Notes: generated from the sequence alone by a model not told the origin. A stretch of 64,000 nt of DNA from an uncultured Eubacteriales bacterium (GCA_934481515.1 CAKSPO010000003.1:1-64000); one strand, 5' to 3'; positions 16,523 to 25,310 are shown, numbered from the stretch's first letter. Made by a program: numbers and translations.

Positions 16523-17188
16523 TCAGGTCAGGCTGTCCGGAAGAACATCGGAGAAGGCTTCCCAGGCTTCGCAAAGGGGCGGGAGCGAGGTGAAGCTCAG
16601 GAGCGCTCCGCTCTCCGGCTCCGGAAAGGACAGGTGTGCCGCATAAAGCGCGATCGGGCAACGCAGAGGAGAGCCGTATTTGCGGTCGCCGAGCAGGGGA
16701 TGACGGCGGGAGGCAAACTGAACCCGGATCTGGTGGGTTCTTCCGGTTTGCAGTGAGATATGCAAAAGGGTTTTCGCACCTGCTCCTTCTTCCCGGACGG
16801 AAAGTGTTTTATAGCGGAGAACCGCTTCCTTCGCGCCCTTGCGCGCACGGTCTACCGCAAAGCTTTTGTTTTGCAAGCGGTCATGAAACAGCCAGTCGCG
16901 TAGCTCTCCCGCGTCGGGAGAGGGAGTGCCGTGCACGATTGCAAGATACTCCTTCCGGAATTTTTGCGTGCGGATGGATTCCGAAAGTGACGCGGCGGCG
17001 GCAGGTGTTTTGGCGTAGACCATCACGCCGCCGACCCCGCGGTCCAGGCGGTGCACCACACCGACATAGGTACCGGTATATTCTTCTACAAGGTTGGCAA
17101 AGCCGGTGTGATCCGGCGTTTGCTCCGAGACGGCGCCCGGAGGCTTGACGCAGACCAGAAGCGCATTGTTTTCATAAAGAATCTCCAT
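16523..17188 (-). CDS. RluA-family pseudouridine synthase
   Basis: A 221-residue protein with the RluA-family catalytic motif VVHRLDRGVGGVMVYAK (the Asp of HRLDRG is the nucleophile) and the conserved QTGRTHQIRVQFA segment followed by PLLGDRKYG. It converts uridine to pseudouridine in rRNA or tRNA; the target site cannot be read. There is no S4 domain, so it is a short, RluA/TruC-like form. The start MEILYENN follows GGGAGG at good spacing; longer in-frame extensions overlap the divergent birA gene and are unlikely. Only 36 bp separate it from birA, so the two promoters must overlap gene ends. Confidence 0.92.
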   Translation of the reverse strand: MEILYENNALLVCVKPPGAVSEQTPDHTGFANLVEEYTGTYVGVVHRLDRGVGGVMVYAKTPAAAASLSESIRTQKFRKEYLAIVHGTPSPDAGELRDWLFHDRLQNKSFAVDRARKGAKEAVLRYKTLSVREEGAGAKTLLHISLQTGRTHQIRVQFASRRHPLLGDRKYGSPLRCPIALYAAHLSFPEPESGALLSFTSLPPLCEAWEAFSDVLPDSLT

Positions 17189-17224
17189 AAGAAACCTCCC
17201 GGATGAGAAAGGATCGGACGCGAA

Positions 17225-18004
17225 ATGAACGAAAGAGGACAACGGGAAAACATCGGAACAGAATTGCGGCGGCTGACGGAAGAGGAGCCGGGACTGCGGG
17301 TCTGTATGTTCGAAGAGATTGATTCCACCAACAGCGAAGCCAAGCGCCGCGCGGCGGGAGGAGACGGAGGTCCGTTGCTCCTTGTGGCGCGGATGCAGAC
17401 TGCCGGACGCGGGCGGATGGGCAGAAGCTTTTCCTCTCCCGCGTCCTCCGGGGTTTATTTCAGCCTTCTTTATACGCCCCTGACGGGGATGCGGGACGCG
17501 GTGCACATTACGTCGGCGGCGGCAGTTGCTGTCCGGCGGTCAATTTTCCGCTGCACCGGAAAGAAGGTCGGCATCAAGTGGGTGAACGATCTGTACTATC
17601 AGGGGAAAAAGGTCTGCGGGATTCTCTGCGAATCCATGATGACGGACGGGGGACAGAGAATTGTTATCGGAATCGGGATCAATCTGGACGGCAAGGCACT
17701 TCCGAAGGAGCTGGCGGCAACCGCAGGCGGGCTTGGAGAAAGTCCCGTGGTCGCGGAAGCGCTTGCGGCGGAGTCCTGTCGGGAATTGCTGAAAATGATC
17801 CGTTCCCCGATGGATTTTTCATGGCTTTACGAATACCGGAGCGCATCGATAGTGCTTGGAAAGGCGGTTCGGTGGAGCCGGGGAGAGAAAACCGGGGAGG
17901 GGATTGCCGCGGACATTGACGAGACCGGACGATTGAGCGTTCTGGGGGCGGATGGGACGGTCGTTCTGCTGGACAGCGGGGAAATCTCCCTTCGCCTTTG
18001 CTGA
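17225..18004 (+). CDS. birA: Biotin-[acetyl-CoA-carboxylase] ligase (monofunctional BirA)
   Basis: A 259-residue biotin protein ligase that activates biotin with ATP and attaches it to carboxylase carrier proteins. Recognisable parts are FEEIDSTNSEAKR, the biotinyl-AMP loop TAGRGRMGRSFSSP near residue 60, GIKWVNDLYYQGKKVCGIL near 117 and the small C-terminal beta domain. The DNA-binding winged helix of regulatory BirA is absent: the catalytic domain starts within the first 30 residues. So it should modify targets without acting as a repressor. It is divergent from the pseudouridine synthase gene and ends in a hairpin terminator at 18222. Confidence 0.94.
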   Translation: MNERGQRENIGTELRRLTEEEPGLRVCMFEEIDSTNSEAKRRAAGGDGGPLLLVARMQTAGRGRMGRSFSSPASSGVYFSLLYTPLTGMRDAVHITSAAAVAVRRSIFRCTGKKVGIKWVNDLYYQGKKVCGILCESMMTDGGQRIVIGIGINLDGKALPKELAATAGGLGESPVVAEALAAESCRELLKMIRSPMDFSWLYEYRSASIVLGKAVRWSRGEKTGEGIAADIDETGRLSVLGADGTVVLLDSGEISLRLC

Positions 18005-18395
18005 GACTTCCGTGCCGGATTTTCAAAGGGCAATCCTTTGAAAAAATTTTATGGCGCTCCGGAAAAGAATCTTTCCGACTGTACCTTTCCGGAAACGCTC
18101 TCTTCGGAAGCCGTTCCTTTGAAGCTTTGAAGCTCTGAAGTTTTGAGACGCTGAAAAAGAGATCGTTTCTTGAGATATATCCGTTTTTTAAAACTGTATC
18201 TGTTGTTTTTAAAAAGGGTGGAAAGGCTTCTTGAAAAGCCTTTTTACCTTTTTTTACTCAAAATTCATCAATAAATTGTTGAATTTTATTCTATAAATTT
18301 AGAATAAAACTAAATTTTATTTTAATTTTCAGAGATGAAAGAGAAAAAATGAATCATCAAAATAATTGCCGGAAAAAGGAAAAACGGGGGCGGGG
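18005..18395. other. Convergent intergenic region after birA
   Basis: About 390 bp. It holds short imperfect 9-bp repeats of the TTTGAAGCT type (18116-18152), the birA terminator, and a very AT-rich stretch (18250-18350) with the inverted repeat TTTTATTCTA/TAGAATAAAA. No gene is seen. Confidence 0.65.
18222..18245 (+). terminator. birA terminator
   Basis: AAAGGCTT and AAGCCTTT form the stem around CTTGAA, and the right arm runs into a short T tract. Confidence 0.72.
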
Positions 18396-19754
18396 TCAAA
18401 CCACCTGAAAGATGAAAAACTTCAGGTAATCCGTTTCCGGCACGTTCCAGAGGATGGGGTGATCCGGCGCCTGTTGCCGCGCTTCCAGCTGCCGCAGACT
18501 CACTCCGGCGTCGGCTGCGGCATCGTGAAGCATCCGGCGGAAGTGATTTTCGTCCATGAAATGCGAGCAGGAGCAGGTGGCAAGGTAGCCGCCCCGGCGC
18601 AACAGGCGCATGGCTTTCAGGTTGATCTCCTTGTATCCGCGTGTTGCGTGCTCCAGCGTGTCCCGGCTTTTGGTGAAGGCGGGCGGATCCAGAATGATGA
18701 GGTCGTAATCGCATTTTCCGTGTTCTGCCATTTCCGTCAGGAGGTCGAACACATCGGCGCGTACAAAGTCCATGCGATCGCACAATCCGTTGCGGAGTGC
18801 GTTCTCTTTTGCCAGCGCAAGTGCGTCCGCCGAGATGTCCACGGCGGTGACATGGGAGGCTCCGGCGGCAGCCGCGTTGAGTGCAAAGGAGCCGGTGTGC
18901 GTGAAGCAGTCCAGCACACGCTTTCCTTCGGCAAGCGTCCGGATGGCGCGGCGGTTGTATTTCTGATCCAGAAAGAATCCGGTTTTCTGCCCGTGGATAT
19001 AATCCACCTCGTAGCGGATGCCGTTCTCGACGATTTCGGTTTTTCCTGTGGGAGTTGTTACAGGTGCAGAAGCTGATACAGATGCGGCAGGCGTGTCGAT
19101 GGCGGCAGTCACTATGGTGTTTGCTGCGGTATTTGCGGCATTGGCGGTAACGTCTGTGATGTTTGCGGTCACTCCGCCTGCGGGATCGGAAAGTCCGTCG
19201 CCGTGCCAGAAGCCGGTGTACTGTTCCATTCCTTCCAGTTCCCGGATGGCAACGTCGTTCCGCTCGTAGAGCACCGAGATTTCCGTGCCGAATTCCTCCT
19301 GTAACAGGCGCAGGAGCATCGAATAGAGCCGGTCCTTGATCCGGTCGGTTCCGAGGCAGAGTACCTGTGAAACCAGCACATTCTCAAAGCGGTCTACGGT
19401 CAGTCCCGGAAATGCGTCCGCTTCGCCGAAAATCAGGCGGCAGCAGCGGAAGTCTGTTTCTCCCATCGCGTCTTTGCGGTACTGCAATGCCCAGCGGAGT
19501 TTGCGCTCCCAGAAAGCGTCATCCGGTCGGTCGTTTGCGTTTTTGGTAAAAATCCGGACGCGGATTTTGGAGCGGGAATTGAAAAAGCCGGTGCCGAGGT
19601 AGCGCCCTTTTTTGGAATAGACGTCCGCAATTGCGCCGTCCTCCGGGTCTCCGGCAACGGAGGTCACCTCGTCTGCGTAAACCCAGACATGTCCTCCCTT
19701 GAGAAACCGTTCTCCTTTTTCCGTGATTTGAACCGATGGATACTCGCGCGTCAT
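18396..19754 (-). CDS. RlmI-type rRNA cytosine methyltransferase with low-complexity insertion
   Basis: A 452-residue class I methyltransferase of the RlmI/YwbD group. It has an N-terminal PUA domain (about residues 5-80), a central domain, and a SAM-binding domain opening VLDCFTHTGSFALNAA near residue 280. LDPPAFTK and TCSCSHFM follow; the TCSCS cysteines fit 5-methylcytosine chemistry on 23S rRNA, as known for RlmI. Residues about 192-238 are an Ala/Thr/Val/Asn-rich stretch (TANITDVTANAANTAANT and on) inserted between conserved blocks; I know no such insertion in the family. The start at MTREYPSV follows AGGACAG. Domains on both sides are intact, so the insertion is probably tolerated as a loop. 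Confidence 0.9.
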   Translation of the reverse strand: MTREYPSVQITEKGERFLKGGHVWVYADEVTSVAGDPEDGAIADVYSKKGRYLGTGFFNSRSKIRVRIFTKNANDRPDDAFWERKLRWALQYRKDAMGETDFRCCRLIFGEADAFPGLTVDRFENVLVSQVLCLGTDRIKDRLYSMLLRLLQEEFGTEISVLYERNDVAIRELEGMEQYTGFWHGDGLSDPAGGVTANITDVTANAANTAANTIVTAAIDTPAASVSASAPVTTPTGKTEIVENGIRYEVDYIHGQKTGFFLDQKYNRRAIRTLAEGKRVLDCFTHTGSFALNAAAAGASHVTAVDISADALALAKENALRNGLCDRMDFVRADVFDLLTEMAEHGKCDYDLIILDPPAFTKSRDTLEHATRGYKEINLKAMRLLRRGGYLATCSCSHFMDENHFRRMLHDAAADAGVSLRQLEARQQAPDHPILWNVPETDYLKFFIFQVV

Positions 19755-19897
19755 AAAAGCTGCCTGTCCTTTCCGAAAAGTCGGCGGATGCGCAAGCGTT
19801 GCGGAATCCACCGGGTAGATGCACACCAGTATAGCATAAAAACCCGCTTTCTGTCGGCTTGTTCACAGAAAGTTAACACGAAAAGAAGAACGGATTA

Positions 19898-19926
19898 TTG
19901 CAATCCGGGCGGAAAAAGGATAAAAT
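19898..19926 (+). promoter_or_regulatory. Promoter of sufC-sufB
   Basis: TTGCAA (19898-19903), 17 bp, TAAAAT (19921-19926), with the ATG 40 bp downstream. Confidence 0.68.
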
Positions 19927-19965
19927 ATATAAGATAAAGACGAAAGACCGAGGAACTGCGAAATC

Positions 19966-20688
19966 ATGTTGGAATTCAGAAATGTATCGTATACAGCCGA
20001 GGACGGGAAGAAAATTCTTTCCGATGTCAGCCTGCAGATCAATGACCGTTTTGTTGCCATTACGGGTCCCAATGGCGGCGGAAAGTCCACCATGGCAAAG
20101 CTGATTGCGGGAATTTACCGTCCGAGCGCCGGAAGAATTTATCTGGACGGGCAGGACATTACCGATTTGTCGGTCACGGAGCATGCGAAGTGCGGAATCA
20201 GCTTTGCGTTTCAGCAACCGGTTCGCTTCAAGGGGATTACCGTAAAGGATCTGATTTCCATTGCGTCCGGCAAAAAAATTTCCGTCAATGAGGCTTGCCA
20301 GTATCTGTCGGAGGTCGGGCTTTGCGCCAAGGATTATATCAACCGGGAGGTGGATGCGTCCCTTTCCGGCGGAGAGCTGAAACGGATTGAGATTGCCATG
20401 ATTAACGTGCGGGGCACCAAGCTGTCGGTGTTTGATGAGCCGGAGGCGGGAATTGATCTGTGGAGCTTTCAGAATCTGATTCAGGTATTCCGCAATATGT
20501 ACGAGCGGACCCGGGGAAGCATTCTGATTATTTCCCATCAGGAGAGAATTCTTGACATTGCGGATAAGATTATTGTCATTTCCGGCGGGAAAGTGGTTTC
20601 CTACGGGAGCCGGGAGGAGATTCTGCCGGAACTGTTGAGCCGGAAAACCTGTTGCCGCATGACAAAGGAGGAGTGCCATCATGATTGA
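19966..20688 (+). CDS. sufC: SufC-like Fe-S assembly ATPase
   Basis: A 240-residue soluble ABC ATPase. Walker A is GPNGGGKST near residue 34, the signature is SLSGGELKRIEIAM near 140, and Walker B is LSVFDEPEAGID near 160, all typical of SufC. With SufB it forms the scaffold complex that builds Fe-S clusters in the cytoplasm. The stop codon overlaps the start of the next gene, a SufB-like protein, by 8 bp, so the two are translationally coupled. No sufD, sufS or sufU is found nearby, which matches the recently described minimal two-gene SMS/SufBC type of strict anaerobes (family knowledge). Confusion with a transport ATPase is unlikely given the partner. Confidence 0.9.
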   Translation: MLEFRNVSYTAEDGKKILSDVSLQINDRFVAITGPNGGGKSTMAKLIAGIYRPSAGRIYLDGQDITDLSVTEHAKCGISFAFQQPVRFKGITVKDLISIASGKKISVNEACQYLSEVGLCAKDYINREVDASLSGGELKRIEIAMINVRGTKLSVFDEPEAGIDLWSFQNLIQVFRNMYERTRGSILIISHQERILDIADKIIVISGGKVVSYGSREEILPELLSRKTCCRMTKEECHHD

Positions 20689-21601
20689 CGCCATTCAGAA
20701 AAAGCTTCTGGAAGAGGTTGCGGGGATTCACGAGGTGCCGGAAGGGGCTTACTCCCTGCGCATCAACGGCGCTCTTTACGGAAAGAACGATTCCGCCAAT
20801 ATTCACATTGAGAAAAAGACGGACAAGTCCGGCATTGATATTTATATTCATCCGGGAACCAAAAACGAGAGTGTACACATTCCGGTGCTCCTGTCGCAGA
20901 CGGGGCTGAAGGAGCTGGTATACAACGATTTTCACATCGGTGAGGGTGCGGACGTGACCATTGTCGCAGGGTGCGGCATCCACAACTCCGGCACGTCGGA
21001 GAGTGAGCACAGCGGGATTCACACCTTTTGGCTGGAGAAGAATGCACGGGTGCGCTATATCGAAAAGCACTACGGCGAGGGAGACGGAAACGGAAAAAAT
21101 GTGATGAACCCCACCACAATTGCGTTCCTCGGCGAAAACAGCTATATGGAGATGGAAACTGCGCAGATCAAGGGGGTGGATTCCACCCGGCGCGAGACGC
21201 GCGCGACGCTGGAGGACGGGGCTGTGCTGGTGATTCATGAGAAGATCATGACGCACGGGAGCCAAACGGCGGAGACGCATTTTACGGTAGACCTGAACGG
21301 GGTAGATTGCGGGACGCATGTCGTTTCCCGCTCGGTTGCGAGGGATCGGAGCCGGCAGGCATTTCTTTCCCATGTCAACGGAAACAACAAATGCAACGGG
21401 CACACCGAATGCGATGCCATTATTATGGATTCCGCATCCGTGACCGCTCTGCCGCAGATTGAAGCGAATCATGTGGATGCTTCTTTGATTCACGAGGCTG
21501 CCATCGGAAAGATTGCGGGAGAGCAGCTGATAAAGCTGATGACGCTGGGGCTGACCGAGAAGGAAGCCGAAGAGCAGATCATCAACGGCTTTCTGAACTG
21601 A
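20681..21601 (+). CDS. sufB: SufB-like Fe-S scaffold protein (minimal SUF/SMS system)
   Basis: A 306-residue SufB/SufD-family protein, much shorter than the ~465 residues of classical SufB. The beta-helix core with RDRSRQAFLSHVNGNNKCNG and HTECDAIIMD is present, as is the C-terminal helical end EAAIGKIAGEQLIKLMTLG, but the N-terminal domain is reduced. A GGAGG site lies inside the sufC 3' end. It should be the scaffold on which Fe-S clusters are built with SufC. Two hairpins (one near 21643-21670 with a T-run, one at 21699) end the operon. A desulfurase must be supplied from elsewhere or replaced by sulfide. Confidence 0.88.
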   Translation: MIDAIQKKLLEEVAGIHEVPEGAYSLRINGALYGKNDSANIHIEKKTDKSGIDIYIHPGTKNESVHIPVLLSQTGLKELVYNDFHIGEGADVTIVAGCGIHNSGTSESEHSGIHTFWLEKNARVRYIEKHYGEGDGNGKNVMNPTTIAFLGENSYMEMETAQIKGVDSTRRETRATLEDGAVLVIHEKIMTHGSQTAETHFTVDLNGVDCGTHVVSRSVARDRSRQAFLSHVNGNNKCNGHTECDAIIMDSASVTALPQIEANHVDASLIHEAAIGKIAGEQLIKLMTLGLTEKEAEEQIINGFLN

Positions 21602-21698
21602 CACGCTTCGGAAGGTTTTCCGGCGGTTGCAGAAGTGTTCCGGTTTCTACCGAGGTAGAAGAGATTTTTTGTCCGGCAAAATCTTTTGATACAAGAAT

Positions 21699-21733
21699 GG
21701 GGCTGTGAAAAACGTGATGTTTTTCACAGCCCC
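21699..21733. terminator. Hairpin, palindrome family member 3
   Basis: GGGGCTGTGAAAAA and TTTTTCACAGCCCC form a perfect stem with a CGTGATG loop. It is identical in 34 of 35 bases to 53213-53247. It lies between convergent genes. Confidence 0.78.
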
Positions 21734-21762
21734 TGTTTTGTTATTCGGTGGATTCGGATGGA

Positions 21763-23940
21763 TCAGATTTGGATTGTGCCGTCGGTGCAGACAACCTTCA
21801 GGGAAGCAGAGGTGTTATTCTTCCATCCGGATTCTTTCGTAATGGCGTTCCATTGTGCCATTGTTCCGGTGAATGTAACGGTGGTCAAATTGTAGCAATT
21901 GCAGAAGGCACTTGCACCGATGGAGGTTACACTATCCGGAATGGTGATGTTGGTCAGGCTGGAACAACCGTAGAATGCATTGTCTTCGATGGATGTTACG
22001 CTATTTGGAATGGCGACTTCGGTAAGAGAGGAACAACCTTCGAAGGCACAGTCTCCGATGGTTATCACGCTATTTGGAATGGTGACTCCAGCAAGAGAGG
22101 AACAACCTTCGAAGGCACGGTCTCCAATGGTTGCTACGCTATTTGGAACGGTGACTCCGGTAAGAGAAGAGCAACCTTCGAAGGCACAGTCTCCGATGGT
22201 TATCACGCTATTTGGAATGGTGACTCCAGCAAGAGAGGAACAACCCCGGAAGGCATGATTTTTGATAGTCGTTATGCCGTCGGGGATAACCAGCTCCGTG
22301 ATTTCTGTTCCATTCAGGTACAGGTGCCCGGCGTATTGCAATGGATTTGAGCTCCAAGATGCAAACTCGATGTTGCACCATCTTGCAAGGTCTGTGATGT
22401 ATACCGCGGTCAGGTTGGTGCAAATGTTGAAAGCAAAGGATCCGATGAAGGTGACCCCATTTCCGATGGTGATACCGGTCAGGCTGGAGCAGTTGTAGAA
22501 AGCCATTTCTCCGATGGAGGTGACGCTGCCCGGAATGGAGATGTTGGTCAGGCTGGAGCAGTTGGAGAAGGCTTCTGCTCCGATGGAGGTGACGCTATTT
22601 GGAATGGTAATGTTGGTCAGGCTGGAACAGTTGTAGAAAGCTCTTTTTTCGATGGAGGTGACGCTATTTGGAATGGTGATACTTGCAAGACCTGTACAAC
22701 CGGAGAAAGCATGGTCTCCGATGGAAGTGACGCTGTCCGGAATGGTGACGCTCTTGAAAGCGGTACAGTTGTAGAAAGCGTAGCTTCCGACGTTTGTTAC
22801 GCCGTCGGGAATGACCAGTTCCGTGATTTCCGTTCCGTTCAAGTACAGGTGTTTGGCATGGGACAACGGATTTGAGGACCAAAATGCAAACTCGATGTTG
22901 CACCATCTTGCAAGGTCTGTGATGTATACCGCGGTCAGGTTGGAGCATTTGTAGAAGGCTTCTGCTCCGATGGAGGTTACACTATCCGGGATGGTGACGC
23001 TGGTCAGGTTGGAGCAGTTGTAGAAAGCTCTTTCTCCGATGGTGGTCACACCTTCTTCCAGCCGGATGACAATCGGAGTGGTGATATTTGCAAAGGCGTA
23101 ATCACCGATGGTAGTTACATTGCCGGGAACGGTGATGCTTTTCAGAGAGGTACAGCCTGCAAATACGTTACTACCGATCGTGGTGATGTTTTTCCCGATG
23201 GAGATCGATTTCAGGCTGGCGCAATCCTTGAATGCGTCCGGCAGAATCTGTGTCACGGGCTTCCCAAAGTGGGTGTCCGGGATGGTGATTTCGCTCATGT
23301 ACTTCATTTTTCCGCAACTGATGCCGTAGGTGCCGTCCGGGAGCGGGTAGTAATCGAATCCGTCCTCGCTTTCCTGCAAAAGGTCCGCAAGCGAACTGAC
23401 CTTGACCGGATGGTCGGGATCGTCTGTGTAGGTGATCACCAGCCAGCCGTCGATGATCTCTACCTTCAGAATTCCGCGCCCGTCCTTTCCGGTGTCACCC
23501 TTGTCGCCCTTTTCGCCCTGAGCGCCGGTGTCACCTTTGTCACCTTTTTCGCCTTGGGCACCGGTGTCACCCTTGTCGCCCTTCTCGCCCTGAGCGCCGG
23601 TGTCACCCTTTTCGCCCTTTTCGCCCTGAGCGCCGGTGTCACCCTTTTCGCCCTGAGCGCCGGTGTCACCTTTCTCGCCCTTCTCGCCTTGGGCTCCGGT
23701 GTCACCTTTCTCGCCCTTCTCGCCTTGGGCACCGGTGTCGCCCTTCAAAGAGAGGAGCCACTCCTCAAGGGTTCCCTCAAAGCCTGCTGCTACGGCAAGC
23801 TCATATGCCGTTTTTCCTGCTTCCGGCGGCTGTGTCTCCTGATTTGCACAAGCCTGCAGTGCAGTTGCCGAGAGCAGAAGCGCTAAAGCAGTTGCTCCGA
23901 TTTTGCGGAACGCGGTTCGGTTTTGCTTTTTCGCGTGCAT
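21763..23940 (-). CDS. Lipoprotein with collagen-like region and BspA-type leucine-rich repeats
   Basis: A 725-residue exported protein. The signal sequence ends in lipobox LQAC near residue 30, so it is lipid-anchored. Then comes [17 protein letters not shown], a short module often found before collagen-like tracts in Clostridia. Residues about 66-153 are 29 Gly-X-Y triplets arranged as seven near-identical GDTGAQGEK units, able to form a triple helix. From about 190 on are many 23-residue LRR_5 repeats with the consensus [20 protein letters not shown], two of them interrupted by [13 protein letters not shown] blocks. Family knowledge points to adhesion or host-protein binding. The start follows AAGGAGG. 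A long structured leader with a terminator lies upstream. Confidence 0.92.
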   Translation of the reverse strand: MHAKKQNRTAFRKIGATALALLLSATALQACANQETQPPEAGKTAYELAVAAGFEGTLEEWLLSLKGDTGAQGEKGEKGDTGAQGEKGEKGDTGAQGEKGDTGAQGEKGEKGDTGAQGEKGDKGDTGAQGEKGDKGDTGAQGEKGDKGDTGKDGRGILKVEIIDGWLVITYTDDPDHPVKVSSLADLLQESEDGFDYYPLPDGTYGISCGKMKYMSEITIPDTHFGKPVTQILPDAFKDCASLKSISIGKNITTIGSNVFAGCTSLKSITVPGNVTTIGDYAFANITTPIVIRLEEGVTTIGERAFYNCSNLTSVTIPDSVTSIGAEAFYKCSNLTAVYITDLARWCNIEFAFWSSNPLSHAKHLYLNGTEITELVIPDGVTNVGSYAFYNCTAFKSVTIPDSVTSIGDHAFSGCTGLASITIPNSVTSIEKRAFYNCSSLTNITIPNSVTSIGAEAFSNCSSLTNISIPGSVTSIGEMAFYNCSSLTGITIGNGVTFIGSFAFNICTNLTAVYITDLARWCNIEFASWSSNPLQYAGHLYLNGTEITELVIPDGITTIKNHAFRGCSSLAGVTIPNSVITIGDCAFEGCSSLTGVTVPNSVATIGDRAFEGCSSLAGVTIPNSVITIGDCAFEGCSSLTEVAIPNSVTSIEDNAFYGCSSLTNITIPDSVTSIGASAFCNCYNLTTVTFTGTMAQWNAITKESGWKNNTSASLKVVCTDGTIQI
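23484..23745 (-). repeat. Collagen-like Gly-X-Y coding repeat
   Basis: Twenty-nine Gly-X-Y triplets in units of 9 or 12 residues (GDTGAQGEK, optionally followed by GEK or GDK). The DNA repeats in 27- or 36-bp steps with high identity, so its length is likely to vary by slippage. Confidence 0.92.
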
Positions 23941-23972
23941 GGTGTTTTCCTCCTTGCAATAAAAAATGAAAT

Positions 23973-24003
23973 AAAAAAAGTGCGCCAGCCGAAGCTCGCG
24001 CAC
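23973..24003 (-). terminator. Intrinsic terminator inside the LRR-lipoprotein leader
   Basis: On the minus strand GTGCGCGAGC-TTCG-GCTGGCGCAC (one G-G mismatch) is followed by seven T residues, about 20 bp before the ribosome binding site of the lipoprotein gene. Confidence 0.85.
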
Positions 24004-24213
24004 GAAAAACACAAACTCCGGTTGTCGCCAAACAAACTGAATAACGCATAGGTGCTTTGCTTATCGCGTCCCTGCCCACACAATTATTCGGAATTTGCGT
24101 TTTTACCAATTCCGGGGTATGGTTAGGGATTCCCGATTTTTGTGCGACAAAACAAGACTATACCCCCAAAGGGCATAGCGTACCGCTGCGCGAATGATTC
24201 AGTTTGTTTGGCA
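23973..24213 (-). ncRNA. Structured leader or ncRNA upstream of the LRR lipoprotein
   Basis: The predicted transcript starts near 24213, and its first bases CCAAACAAACTGAAT (24211-24197) are perfectly complementary to ATTCAGTTTGTTTGG (24042-24028), closing a ~184-nt domain with a 15-bp stem. Inside, minus-strand hairpins are visible: CTATGCCC/GGGGTATAG, CGGAATT/AATTCCG and GCACAA/TTGTGT. An intrinsic terminator follows before the gene. This is the layout of a transcription-attenuating riboregulator or of a free-standing terminated ncRNA. I cannot match it to a known family: it lacks the S-box, T-box and GEMM cores. Confidence 0.6.
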
Positions 24214-24219
24214 TTTTCT

Positions 24220-24248
24220 ATGATACACTTTTTTTGGAAGCTTGTCAA
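24220..24248 (-). promoter_or_regulatory. Promoter of the LRR-lipoprotein leader
   Basis: On the minus strand TTGACA (24248-24243) and TATCAT (24225-24220) with a 17-bp spacer. The expected start is at the 15-bp closing stem of the leader. Confidence 0.82.
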
Positions 24249-25054
24249 GATTTTTCCTGAAAATATTGGGTGTTTTCAACGATGGGGTGTGGTTTTCTTC
24301 CTGCATCGGAAGAATTGGAAGGCGAACGTTCAGCAGAAAAGGGGAAGGGGGAGAGGGAAGAGAGAAGCGGATGATTGCGGCGGAAGCGTCTGTGGGACTG
24401 GTGGAAAAACCAATGGACTGGCAACGATATGGATACCGATGGGTTGGGGATTGCTTCGCGGATGTATGCCTTTTAAGACGGGCGTAAAGGCAGAATAAAC
24501 GTGGCGTGAGCATGATACGGCGGCGGAGAGAACAACGACGAAAACAAGACCGAAAACAAGACCGAAAACAAGACCGAAAACGATGCTTCCGGATGGTGGC
24601 GGGCGGTTGGTCTGACACGTTCTTCTTTGTTGCGGCGGCAAAGGGATACTTTGGCGAATGGTTTCGGAAAAGAGGTGCGAAAGTGAAAAACGAAACTCAT
24701 TCAGAATGTAGAAATTTTTGTCCGGAAAATGTGCAACTTTCACAAATCCAAAAAACGGGTTTTCTGACCTGAATTTCTTTTTTTGATGTCCGATTTGAAG
24801 TAAATAATATTTACTTTTCGTAGATTCGTCAAAAATGTATCAGATTGCCGTGGGTAAAAATACACAAAAAACAGGCTTGTTGGAATAAAAAGCACATATT
24901 TTTGTTAAATTAAATTTACTATCCGGAAAAAGGGCTTTTGGAAGGTGAAAAAAAGGGCAGAAGATTGTAAATTTTTTTCACATTGGATTTGACGCCTGAA
25001 TGAATTTTCGCGCCGGAAGGGCGCCCCGGAGGAAAACGGTTGAAATGTTTTTGC
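24249..25054. other. Divergent intergenic region without genes
   Basis: About 800 bp. It includes three tandem copies of the 12-mer AAAACAAGACCG (near 24541-24578), an 8-3-8 palindrome AAGTAAAT-AAT-ATTTACTT (24798-24816) and AT-rich DNA from 24770 to 24980. Open frames are short and Arg/Lys-biased and have no supported start. Confidence 0.6.
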
Positions 25055-25083
25055 TTGACAGGGCGGAGGTTTTGTGATATGAT
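25055..25083 (+). promoter_or_regulatory. Strong promoter of the seven-gene transport operon
   Basis: TTGACA (25055-25060), 17 bp, TATGAT (25078-25083). No other good promoter is apparent before 39604. Transcription from about 25090 leaves a ~220-nt leader. Confidence 0.85.
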
Positions 25084-25149
25084 ATTACTATCTTATTTGA
25101 GGAAAACTCTGTTTTGCTGAAACAGTCCGGGGGTTTTCCGAATAGAAAT

Positions 25150-25203
25150 CCACCCGCTATGCCGCAGAAAATCCGGCGTTCCGGAGGATCGGCAGCAGGG
25201 TGG
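25150..25203 (+). promoter_or_regulatory. Structured hairpin in the operon leader
   Basis: Three nested helices: CCACCC/GGGTGG, TGCCG/CGGCA and TCCGG-CGTT-CCGGA. A weaker hairpin with a T tract (AGAGT/ACTCT, about 25226-25255) follows before the ribosome binding site. It could be a regulatory leader; no known riboswitch was recognised. Confidence 0.45.
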
Positions 25204-25310
25204 GAGATACGACATTTTTCCGCTGAGAGAGTTTTTTACGACTCTTTTTGCGGAATTTTTGCCGAAAAAACGGACAGAAGCCCTTTAACGATTTGCAGGA
25301 GGAAACGCAA

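Noticed and set aside
21800..23200. Repeated DNA in the LRR lipoprotein gene as an array of mobile or regulatory repeats
   Set aside because: The ~69-bp periodicity corresponds to 23-residue LRR_5 units in one continuous reading frame.
23484..23745. Possible CRISPR-like array in the collagen-coding stretch
   Set aside because: Repeats are contiguous multiples of nine bases with no unique spacers, and translate to perfect Gly-X-Y triplets.
23973..24213. c-di-GMP (GEMM) or S-box identity for the LRR-lipoprotein leader
   Set aside because: A GACGC and a GCAAAGC segment look suggestive, but the conserved tetraloop/receptor pair and helix order of GEMM and the S-box core are not present. It was left unassigned.
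24142..24772. Two overlapping small plus-strand frames, one with a Lys-Gln-Asp-Arg repeat
   Set aside because: The first runs through the promoter of the opposite leader RNA; the second is a translation of a 12-bp tandem repeat. Neither has a ribosome binding site or recognisable protein features.
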